Assembly (NCBI GenBank): GCA_037447655.1
Contig: JBBHKE010001628.1
Span: forward strand, 1-62,000
Reading direction: 5' to 3'
Length of the DNA: 62,000 bases
Origin: Zygnema cylindricum
Lineage: Eukaryota > Streptophyta > Zygnematophyceae > Zygnematales > Zygnemataceae
Under the pieces are notes generated by a model. That model did not search any database. It saw only the letters and a program-made list of their open reading frames with translations, and was not told where the DNA came from. Every line of letters begins with the position of its first letter. The first letter of the stretch is position 1. This document shows, piece after piece, positions 33,854 to 43,600 of the stretch. The translations under genes and the position numbers were made by a program.

Positions 33854-35400
33854 TCTCCTTTGTCCTAAAATATTTCCACTCTTGTGGCGCGTGCGTGGGT
33901 CGTTTTTCATTTGTTGTTTGGGGGGTACGTGAACTAAAATCACCCCCTCGAGGTGATTTTGGATGAAGTTTTTTTTTGGGGGCTGGATTCTCTTGCTCGG
34001 GGGTCGAAAAGGGGAAAACGTCAAAATGTATTCACATGACGACAAACACGTCGTACATCCAAAGTATAAATTGATGTTCACTCTACTTTGGTAAAAATAA
34101 TTTTCTCGTACGGCTAAAGCTTTTGTCCAGGTTCCCTGAATTTCAGTGCAAAAAGAAAGAGAAAAATAGATACTTTAATACATGGGGACGTACCTTTAGC
34201 AAATGTGTACAATCAATGCGTTAGGGTGGCATTCCATCTGACGAAAAGTGAGGTTATTTACAGAAATCAATGGCTATCTGTACCAAGCCGTACCGCTTGT
34301 TTTCTTTTTATGCGCGAACAACATTACATAGAATCTGGCAAATATTCTCCTAAGGTTTAAGAGGTAACAATGACCCTTGGATTAATTTCGCGAAGCATTC
34401 GCTCAGTAAAATTCTATAAATGGTGATGTACCTCATCAAGGTACATCAACATTTACAGAAAAACTTGAGCCGGGAAACGTTGGATAAATGAACATTCGTG
34501 TCAAGACGTCATCCAAACATGATGCATCCATTTAAAAATCCTAACCGAAATCACAAAAGTAATTTTGTAACGAACTCTCGTCACGCTATTTTTGTTAACG
34601 CCCATTCGTCACGCTATCTATGGCACCGCTCATTCGTCACGCGAAAAAACAGAAAGTCAAAAACCTTAAAAAAATTGAGCTTGTATTTTACAAGGTGTTT
34701 GCAAAGAGTATAAAAATTGTGTCTTACGATGACATGGTCCACACGTACATGGTACGCAAATGAAGATTTCAAGTTGAGGTTGGTAAAATATATGATGATT
34801 TTCAATATACGATCTTAACTTACGTGGTACCACTTAATTATGAGCACGTGGATTACATACTTCTTTTCGTGTTTTTCATGTACCCGATGCCAAATTTGGA
34901 GTGCAGTTACTCAAAAAAAAAAGAAAAAAAATTCAGAACCCTTTATAATAGCCAGCAAATCAGATCCATCTGTTCCGCCGTTCTTCCATAATCGGCTCTA
35001 CCGCTTTCGAAAGACGATTTTATCTTTTCCTTCTGTGGCGATCGCCTACCATCTTTGCCGCCCAATTTGCCGTCATATTAGTTGGCTACCAAGTTTGTGA
35101 ACTTACTGCACAAAGGGAAGAGGACTTGAGGACCTGGTTTGAAAATTTTGTTGTCGTTTGTGGACGCCTGGACCCTTTCGGGTGAGTGACACCTGAAAAA
35201 CTTAATGGTCGTGCTCAACCGTCCAAATCGCGGGTGGCACACGACATTTGGTGAGCGTTCCGGCCTGCAGTAGGTTAGGGTACTAGCAAATCATCGAGTG
35301 GGAGACTAGTTGTCGAAGTAAACAAAACAAAAAACCAAAGAAAAAAAAAAAAAAAAAAAACACCCCAAACATATAGCCAGAAACGGGTATTGTTCACCGA
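33854..35400. other. Repeat debris, no gene
   Basis: Near 33,936-33,960 there is a diverged form of the H2 palindromic core. At 34,224, after TTA, a sequence resembling the H1 end begins (GGGTGGCATTCCATCTGACG). A short direct repeat of TCGTCACGC(TATT) occurs at 34,580-34,640 and a poly-A run at 35,340-35,360. No coding region was recognised. Confidence 0.45.
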
Positions 35401-35701
35401 TGCAGGGATTTCAATTAACGGTTTCGGGTTTTCGCATTTACTTGCTCCCCCTTTCGTCTTGCGCGGTTAGACGAGACCTTTGTGGGCCCCACTTATTTGC
35501 GAACCTTTGACAAATTACTCTTCAGTTCTTATGGCATGTCATAAACAAATAGCGTCTCGCTCTCCTTCCCCGTCTTCTCCAACGCATCCGCGTGTCCGGA
35601 CCATCTCCTCAGGGTTGTCCCACCCTCTTGAACCGCATCCTCCAACACCCACCACCTTACCCTCACCCTAACCCTCTAACCCAAACGCTCCCGTTGTTCC
35701 C

Positions 35702-36720
35702 GTGCCCTCGCCCGAATCTCGAGAGCACCATACTATACCTTTCCCTACACGACGGTATTGCCCTCCTCATCAGCGAGAGCAACCTCAAGACTTGTCTTTG
35801 ACCCTCATTTCCGACCGTCCTCTTCCTCCACCACCATCGGAGAGCCCTTCTACCCCTCCTCCAACCAACCCACCTTTAGGTTTTCCCCATGTACCAATTT
35901 TGTCGTCCCATCCCCCTCACACAAACATCATACCTCCCTCTCAAGTCCATATTTCTACGGCCCCACATTCAACCCATTCTTCTCATCATTCCCCTTCGCC
36001 TGTCCACCCTTCCTCTAACACCCTTACATCTCGTGTCCCTTGTCCGGGTTGTGGGAAGCCTTACGCTCAAGGTGCGGGCTTAGCGCGACACGTAAAAGCG
36101 TGTCCCAAGATCGTTCGAACCCCTTCTAATGCCCAAGGTGGCACTAATGCTCCCCTCCTCCAACGCCATTCCTCTCCCCACGTTTTCGATTTTGTCCAAA
36201 ATTTTAACGTTATGGGATGTTACCATTTGAGTTACCCCAGACCACGGCTCTATTCGCGCATTCCTCCTCATATTCGAGAGATCGTTCAAGCTACGCTTCG
36301 CTTCCCGCTTGGGCTTTTGGCTGATGATATCATCTTGTTGCATGGCATCCTTACCTTTTGTTTCCCATTTGGGTTTTGATTATACCTCCACGTGGAGGTG
36401 TTAGCGGGGCACGAGAAACACGGTCACGCTGCCAACGCTTTCAGCGTGGAGATTGGGAATCTTTTCAACAAGAACACACCGACCGCGTAATTGGCCTTTG
36501 TGTGACGCATCCTCGACGCCAAACTCCACTTTTAACTTCTACGGCTCGCATGCGGCGGGCCTTACACCTTGGTCAATGTGGTGAGCTCTCTCGTGTTTCC
36601 CGTGCACTACGACCTTTCACACCGTCTCCCACAACAACTTATGCAATTGAAGCCTTGCGAGACTCTCACCTTGTGGCACCGGCTGACGTATTATCATTTG
36701 TTGATTCATATGAACGTTAG
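35702..36720 (+). pseudogene. LINE N-terminal region with zinc finger
   Basis: A Pro/Ser-rich stretch leads to CPGCGKPYAQGAGLARHVKAC (36,041-36,103), a single finger of the kind found at the start of RLE LINEs. After a frame change near 36,370, RCQRFQRGDWESFQQEH and RALHLGQCGELSRVSRAL match the conserved segment that precedes the RT in this group. Confidence 0.65.
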
Positions 36721-36879
36721 AACCTTTTGAGCTCAACCAAGTTGCCTTTATCCAAGCTCTAGTTCGGTCCCCTCATCTCTCAACTGGGGGACCATCGGGG
36801 AAGGTTTGTGAGCTTTTCCGTGATCTTTTCCCTTTCGAAAATCCAACACAAGATTTTGATTTGCTGTTCAGAGTGGCTT

Positions 36880-38061
36880 CTCAAATAGCTCGGGGTCTTG
36901 TGCCACCAACTATAGTCCCACTTCTCACTGCGGCACGTCTTGTCGTTGTCTTAAAGCATGCTGGTGGTGTTTAACCGATTGCTGTAGGGGAAGTCTTATA
37001 TCGTCTCGTGGCAAGATCTATGTGTTTAATGCTTCAAGGTGCTTTCCAAGATCAATCCACATCAATTTGGTGTCGCAACACGAGGGGGTTGTGAGGAAGT
37101 AATCCACGGTTTACGAGCGATTCTTGAATTGCATCCGGATTGGGTCGTTCTCCAAGTCGACATTGCCAACGCCTTAAACACAGTTCATCGCAACGCCATT
37201 TTTCGTGAGCTTCGACAAGCGCTGTCTCCTTTCAACCAAATTTTCCCTTTTGTTCTTGCGTTTTACTCTAAACCCAACCCTTTACTTTATTCCTTCAAAG
37301 GCCCATTTGGGGACGTTACCACTTTGGAATCAGTAACGGGTGCTCGTCAAAGTGACCCTCTAAGGGCCTCTCTTTTTGCCCTCGCTCACCTGCAGGCTCT
37401 TAAAGTATCGGCTGCGGTTTTTCCAAATTGTTTGTTCCCTTCAGTCGTCAACGACACTCAAATAGTCGGCCCGCCAGACCAAGTTGTTCTTACCTTTCAC
37501 CATTTCGTAGAGCAACTTTCTAAAACTCACCTTTCTGTCAAATTCACTAAACGTGTCGCATGGAGCCCGTTTGGTGTTCCACCCGAATTCTTCCTCTTTT
37601 CAAGATTCCGTATTTCAACTTCTCAAGAGGGTATAAGGGCTTTAGGTTCTCCAATTGGAGCCCCGGATTTTTTTAACCAATTTTTTAAAGATGCTTTGTT
37701 ACATGACCTTTCTCATTGTGAGGACCTTCTAAAACTTTCAGATTCACAAGTCGCGCTAGCTATCTTAACATGTTATTTTGCCCAACGCCCTTTGTACTTG
37801 GCCCGGACTTTCCCCACGATCTCTTCTTTCCTTTCTTACCTATTTGAATTTGATGATCGGCTCTTTGACATTCTCCATCAAATGGCCGCCCACGGTATCT
37901 TTGATTTGCCGGAAGGCCTCCTCGCTCGTAGAGAAGCCGCTTTATCAGTCTCTTGCGGTGGTCTCGGTTTGCGTCCTGCAGCCATATTGGCACCATCCGC
38001 TTACCTAAAAAAGTTGGGCTTTGGTGGCATCAAATATTACTTTAAGGTTTTTGGTGGATGA
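36880..38061 (+). pseudogene. LINE reverse transcriptase
   Basis: A pre-RT block (PIAVGEVLYRLVA, preceded by an in-frame TAA) is followed after a shift by QFGVATRGGCEEVIHGL, the motif A region VLQVDIANALNTV with its Asp retained, and the motif B region VTGARQSDPL in place of the usual QGDPLG. The YADD box reads SVVNDTQIVGP, so one catalytic Asp is Asn. The long ORF 37,039-38,061 has no stop, but the active-site loss makes activity unlikely. Confidence 0.75.
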
Positions 38062-38399
38062 CACTCTTATTCTAGCTCATGTGGTCTCTCACGTCAACGA
38101 GGGTTTGCTCTCATTCCAACAAGCATTATTGTCCTCTAGAGCGCTTTAACTAGTTGAGGCCCAAGCTGAAGTTCCCGCGTTCCCTTCCCTCATCACCGAA
38201 ATCCACTCATGCGTGCAGCAACACATTGCCGATAGGTAGCCGCCGTCGAATTCAATGATCTATTTCAGGCGTTCCCTACTGTTGAAGCGCGGAGTCAACT
38301 TCGATCGTATTCGAGTCCTGGGACTGGAGCTTGGCTTATTGCTACACCAGTTTTCAATTCGCCACGTTTATCTTCTCCTCAATTTTTTGCTGCGCTTCG

Positions 38400-39149
38400 C
38401 TTACGACTTGGCTTGCCGCACCATTCCCTTTTAGACAAGCCCTGTTGCATTTGTGGTCAATCTATAGACTAGCGAGGGGTAAATTTTCTACGTTGCTCAC
38501 ACGGTGGGTAGCGAACAACAGCACATGACATGGTACGGGATGCTATCGGTGTCCTGGGTTCTGAAGCAGGGTACACTGTCAAGCGCGAGGTGTTGCACAT
38601 ATTACCACCATGCTCTCAATCAAGGGGTACACCGGGTCCTCGTGTGGATCTAGTTTTTGTACATGGCGTGGCGAGAACATTAGGGGACGTAGTCCTCAAA
38701 GACCCTTCAAGATCCCACGTTTCCTCGCGCGCGGCATTACATACTGGTGTTGCGGCTCTGGATGCAACGGCATCGAAAGAACGTCACTACACGCACCGAG
38801 ACCCGCGGCTCGGGATGCAACGGCTTCGAAAGAACGTGACTACATGCACCGAGACCCAAATGATAGTTTCACACCATTTGCTTTGGAGATATTTGGGACG
38901 TTAGACTCGTCTTTCGACAACTTTTTGCGCGACTGCGCTCGACTATCTTTCGAAGTCAGAGGGCTGGTTAGCCCTTCTCCAACTCTCATGTCGATTTTCT
39001 GCCGCCAACGCATCTTTATCGCCCTTCACCGTTCTCAAGCTTCTGCCATTATCTGGCTGATCACGGTGGTGACTGATGGCCGAGGACTGCGAAACTTACT
39101 GCCGCCCCACCCGGCGCATATAGACGATATCCATAGTTTTGATCTTTAG
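38400..39149 (+). pseudogene. LINE restriction-like endonuclease region
   Basis: A CCxxC finger (PCCICGQSI near 38,440) and, in another frame, RVDLVFVHGVARTLGDVVLKDP resemble the CCHC finger and the PD...D region of RLE endonucleases. The conserved tail FTPFALEIFGTLDSSFDNFLRD and RQRIFIALHRSQASAI ends at 39,149. A nearly exact duplication of an AACG(TC/TG)ACTAC...CACCGAGACCC segment lies at 38,780-38,855. Confidence 0.6.
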
Positions 39150-39466
39150 TTGGGCGTGGTTTGAGGCTTTAGCGTCTAGGTTAGTTTGTAGTGTTTCAAT
39201 AGTTTGGTTTTGTTGTACTTGCTTTCTTTCTTTCCCTTTAGGCTTTTCATGCATTTTTGTTGTGTTTTTAGTCCTTGAGGATTTTGGTCTTTAACCTTTA
39301 TTGGTCATCAATACTTTTCAGTGACAATCACATTTTGTACTTTGATGGTATTACCATCTCGTTCTTGGAAATAAAAACTTTTTGGTTTACAGACTCTGCG
39401 CGATAGAACATCGTTCAAAATGTATCATCCTGTAATGTTACATCGTTCAAAATGTATCATCCTGTA

Positions 39467-39665
39467 CACCTTGAATCGTTATTAGCGTATAGAAATTATT
39501 AGTGTAAAGAAAAAATTAGCGTCATTCATTCTAATTTAGTGCCAGGAGACGTGGCAGATTATGGTCCACGTCCTTAAATAGTGTAACCTATTCTATTAAA
39601 GGTATCAATGTCAAAATTTTGGGGTGCCGATATAGAGTTCATAACGCTAATAACGATTCGCAGTG
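39467..39665. mobile_element. MITE M, copy a (TA target duplication)
   Basis: 199 bp with inverted ends CACCTTGAATCGTTATTAG and CTAATAACGATTCGCAGTG, flanked by TA on both sides. A TA target duplication fits Tc1/mariner-type elements. No coding capacity. Confidence 0.75.
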
Positions 39666-40062
39666 TAGTTCAAAAGTAGGCGTACCTATTGTAGGTCTTT
39701 TGTCGGCGCCTTCATCGTAAGTTGTGTTATGGGCTTTTCATGCGATCGTCTTAAGTCACTACTTTGATCAGCGACCGTCCGATCGTCCAAATCTGACGAT
39801 AGTCCTATCGTAAGTTGTGTTATAGGCTTTTTCATGTGGTCTTCTTAGATCGCTACTTTGATCAGAAACCGTCCGATCGTCCGAATCTTACGGTTTAAAT
39901 AAAAAGTTGCTCAAAACACACATAAAAATATATTTTTGTCCGTTTTTTTTTCAAATTTAGACATGACGTTTAATTCTCTATCGATCCATGTGCAACTCAA
40001 CCTTGTTACTATTTTATTTCATTTTGCGGCCAATACAATATGGGTCTTAACCCATCGTCCTT
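39664..40062. mobile_element. Partial hAT-type MITE (relative of 57,834)
   Basis: From GTAGTTCAAAAGTAGGCG onward the sequence matches 57,836-58,070, including GTCGGCGCC, TGGGCTTTTCATG and GACCGTCCGATCGTCC. An internal segment of about 115 bp is tandemly duplicated (39,713-39,805 and 39,807-39,895). The right end is degraded after CAATATGGGTCTTAA. Confidence 0.6.
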
Positions 40063-40643
40063 TTTTCATTCACTCTCCTACCCTTCTGCATTGAATGCAA
40101 AAATTCAACTCTAGTTTCTGATTTTGGTTTTTGTGATGTATCATTAACACTGCCTGTTCTAACTAGTTAATTTTTTTTTATATTTTTTTTATGTTTTCTC
40201 CCTGCCTTTCACATTAAATCATGGGTAAACGCAGCAGTGTGGTTAGAGTTTGTTGCGAGTATCTTGTGTCCATACATGTCTCATTTTATATTTTAATGTA
40301 AACCACCTTGGTCTTAAACGGATACTAATGTGCAATTTGTTACCAATTTATTTACAAGTAAAAGTTGTGACAGTATATTCACTTGTGTTTGGATTCATCC
40401 CCGTTTGAATCCGGAGTTGTAGCAGTTTCATTTGATCTTTCTTTTTCTGGTGTTTATGTTTGTTGCCGATTGAACTTGCAGTAGTAGAAAGTACTATTGC
40501 AAAACAGTAATTATTCACGATACTTATTCTTAAAGTCATCTGTACAGTAGTTATCTTATCAACGATACTTATTCTAAATTAGTAATACTGACTATGGTAT
40601 TATTTGTGATAATTATTTTCTCGTCTCCATGTGTCTCCCTCAG
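40063..40643. other. Upstream or intron sequence of proteasome gene
   Basis: The first coding exon of the proteasome gene should lie upstream of 40,644, but no N-terminal sequence was recognised here or further left before the LINE. The region is AT-rich and ends in a good acceptor (CTCCCTCAG). Confidence 0.5.
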
Positions 40644-43600
40644 CTTGATGGCTTCCAAAATGCTGCCATGGAGATGGTGAAGCCATCACATGGAACAACA
40701 ACACTCGCTTTCATTTACAAGCATGGCTTGGTGGTTGCGGTTGATTCACGAGCAACAATGGGACCATATATTTGTGAGGCCCAAAAAACCCTAAGAAACC
40801 CTAAAGAACCCTAGAAAATCCTAACAAACCTTGTGTAATGTAGATCATTTTGTGGTTTGTACTTTTTCACTAGCAACAATGGGCCCATATTTATGTAAGC
40901 TCTTTTTTGTAATTCTATGTAATGTGGATCTTCTTGTAGTTCACTTTTTTGTTTGGCTCCGGTTGATTTACGAGCAATGATTTTGCCAAATATGTGAGCT
41001 TTACTGTGCAGACCTATATCATGTGGATCTTATTGTGGTTTGTACTTTTTTTGTTTTCATTGTTGTTATTTGGTTTTCGTGGTCAAGTTTGTGAAGTTTA
41101 TTTCCACCTGAAACTGCATCTATCATTTTGTCTATGTCATATACCTTTACTGTTTTACTTTTTTTGAAGTGTTTTATTTCCTCTCAAACTTTTTGCCTAC
41201 CCTCGACTAAAAGCACACAATAGACAGACGATTTTTTTTTTGTTCTGAAGCTCTCTTTATAGAAGCATCTTTTCTGCTTTTTTTTTTACCAAACTGATAT
41301 TTATTCTATTCTATTTTATTCTGTTTTATTCTGTTTCTTATTTTATGCAGCTTCTCAGACTGTGAAGAAAGTGATTGAGATTAATCCTTATTTGTTAGGA
41401 ACCATGGCTGGTGGGGCGGCTGATTGCCAATTTTGGGAACGTAATCTCGGTCGTCAGGTATGAATATGAGAGGGAGGCGAGGGAGAGCGGAGGAGGGAGA
41501 GGGGAGGAGGGAGAGGGGAGAGGGAAAGAGCGAGAGGAGAGGAGCGAGAGGGGAGAGGAGAGGGGGGAGGAGCGAGAGGGGAGAGGAGAGGAGAGGGGAG
41601 GGCGAGGAGAGGGGAGGGCGAGGAGAGGGGAGGGCGAGGAGAGGGGAGGGCGAGGAGAGAAGCGCAGGAAAAGACAGGTGGTGAAAATCAAGAGGGAAGG
41701 GTGGAGTGGCAACGGGGACAGATAAGGGAAGAGGGAAGATGGATAGGAGAGAGGGTGGACAAGGAAGAGTTAAAGGAGAGGGGAGAAATGGTGAGAGAAT
41801 TGAAGGAAGAGAGACGCGAGGCAGTTTAGTCAGTTTAGAAAGCATTAGAAACACGCGGGGATTTCAAGATGATTAATCTCAAAAGTTTGTCAAGTTAATG
41901 GGATTTTATTACTTCATATGTTATGGACACGTTTGTTTTTGAATTTCATGTCATTGTAAGCCATGTTCTGATACAAGATCAAATATCAGAGGAGAAGCCT
42001 GAAACTGCTTTTGTGAGTTGGTCCTATTTCTGCCTTTTCTATCAAAGGTATTTTTTTGTAAGTGCTTTAGAGGATTCGTCAAAGCAGCTGAAAGAGCTGC
42101 CCACTTATAATTAAGCCGGACGAGTCGTATCAATAGTATTTTCTTTATTTGCATCAAAATGTGGTTGGACTTCTGTTCGCAGTGTCGTCTTCACGAGCTT
42201 CAAAACAAAAGAAAGATTTCAGTTTCTGGAGCATCAAAACTTTTGGCCAATACACTATATTCGTATCGTGGAATGGGCCTCTCTATGGGTACTATGATTG
42301 CTGGATGGGATGAAGGGGTGAGACTTTCATTTCTTTTCCTTTATTTTTCATTTGTCATCATTTAGAGGTGTACACTGTGAGGGTATTATTAATAATTTGG
42401 TGCCTGTTTTTTCTGCCCTTTGACTACCAAGTAGCATTTTTTTCTTACACTAATGATTACATTCGTACTTCTAATTATATGAGCTGTCAAAAAGTATTTA
42501 CGTCATGTGCACCTAAATTAGGATTAGTAATACTTAAACAATCCTCATGCTAATAATTTCTTCACTCTAATAGTGATATGTGTGTAGCGTTAAACGTCTC
42601 AGTTGGAAATTGTTCAGTGGTTCTGACAGTTATTAAGGTTTAGGTTCTGTTATAAGTTGTTGTTTAAATCCATAAGATGCTAAGTAAATAAAAAATATAA
42701 GGCCCTCTGAAGTTCACAAAAATGAAGTCGAAGAATAACTTGTTATCTATTTAGGAAAAGTGTCTGCTGTCATATTTATGCATCTTACCTCTCTGAATCT
42801 TAACTTACTTTGAAAAACGTAAATGTACCTCACTAATAGATTTAGCTTTTTTACTTAGCCACATACGTTTTCATTTTTGACACTATCATATCGGCCTTTT
42901 GGTTTTTTTTGTTTTAGTAGATTCCCATGCAAACGATTTCTATGCATAGTCTGGTTAGTTATTTCTTTGAATAGAACAAGTTTGAATTGTAGAGATGAAT
43001 TCTCATTTGTACTCCTGTTCCTTTCTTTCTTCCTGGTAAATCTGTCCGTGTTTTGTGCGATTGTCTTTGGGAAGTAAAGCTTTTAAATAAAGTGTTTAGG
43101 GCTTTTTATTTTTTTTGGGCTGGATTTGTTCAGGGACCAGGGCTATACTATGTTGATAGTGCTGGAGCTCGGATAAAAGGACAACGGTTTTCAGTTGGAT
43201 CTGGATCACTGTATGCTTATGGAGTTTTGGATTCTGGGTAAGATGTGAATGGTTTATTGCAAAAGGTTTTATATTAAGGGTTTTAATTTGCAGGGTTGAA
43301 GGGTTCGAGAATGCTTATGGAGTTTTTGGCACAGGGTAAGGTTCAAATGGTTAAATTTAAGGGTTCGAGGTAAGGCTTCCTGTCATATTTCTTCAAATGT
43401 GCGTAAAGCTTTAGTCAAATGTGCACGAGGGAGAGGGGGAGAGGGAGAGGGAGAGAGGGAGAGGGAGAGAGGGAGAGAGAGAAAGGGAGCGAGGGAGAGT
43501 GATAAAGGGAGAGGGAGAGAGTACACGATGTTGCTCCAATTTGGAAAACGTATGGTTTAAAGGTTACGCCACAAGAAAACCAATATATTCATATGCAATA

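Larger units (their letters stand above)
35480..39390 (+). mobile_element. Degenerate non-LTR retrotransposon with restriction-like endonuclease
   Basis: The parts follow the order of RLE-type LINEs: a Pro-rich N-terminal region, one C-x2-C...H-x3-C zinc finger, a conserved domain before the RT, the reverse transcriptase, a CC-x2-C...H finger, and an endonuclease-like segment with a conserved C-terminal block. Stops and frameshifts occur throughout. Sequence 39,150-39,390 is probably 3' untranslated region; there is no poly-A tail. The start is approximate. Confidence 0.72.

Noticed and set aside
39600-40640. A first exon of the proteasome gene starting at ATG 39,609 or 40,221.
   Set aside because: The encoded residues do not resemble a beta-5 propeptide, the first lies within a MITE, and no donor in the correct phase is convincing.
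41381-41854. A 157-residue Pro/Leu/Ser-rich minus-strand ORF in proteasome intron 2.
   Set aside because: It is the complement of a GA minisatellite inside an intron and has no conserved motif.
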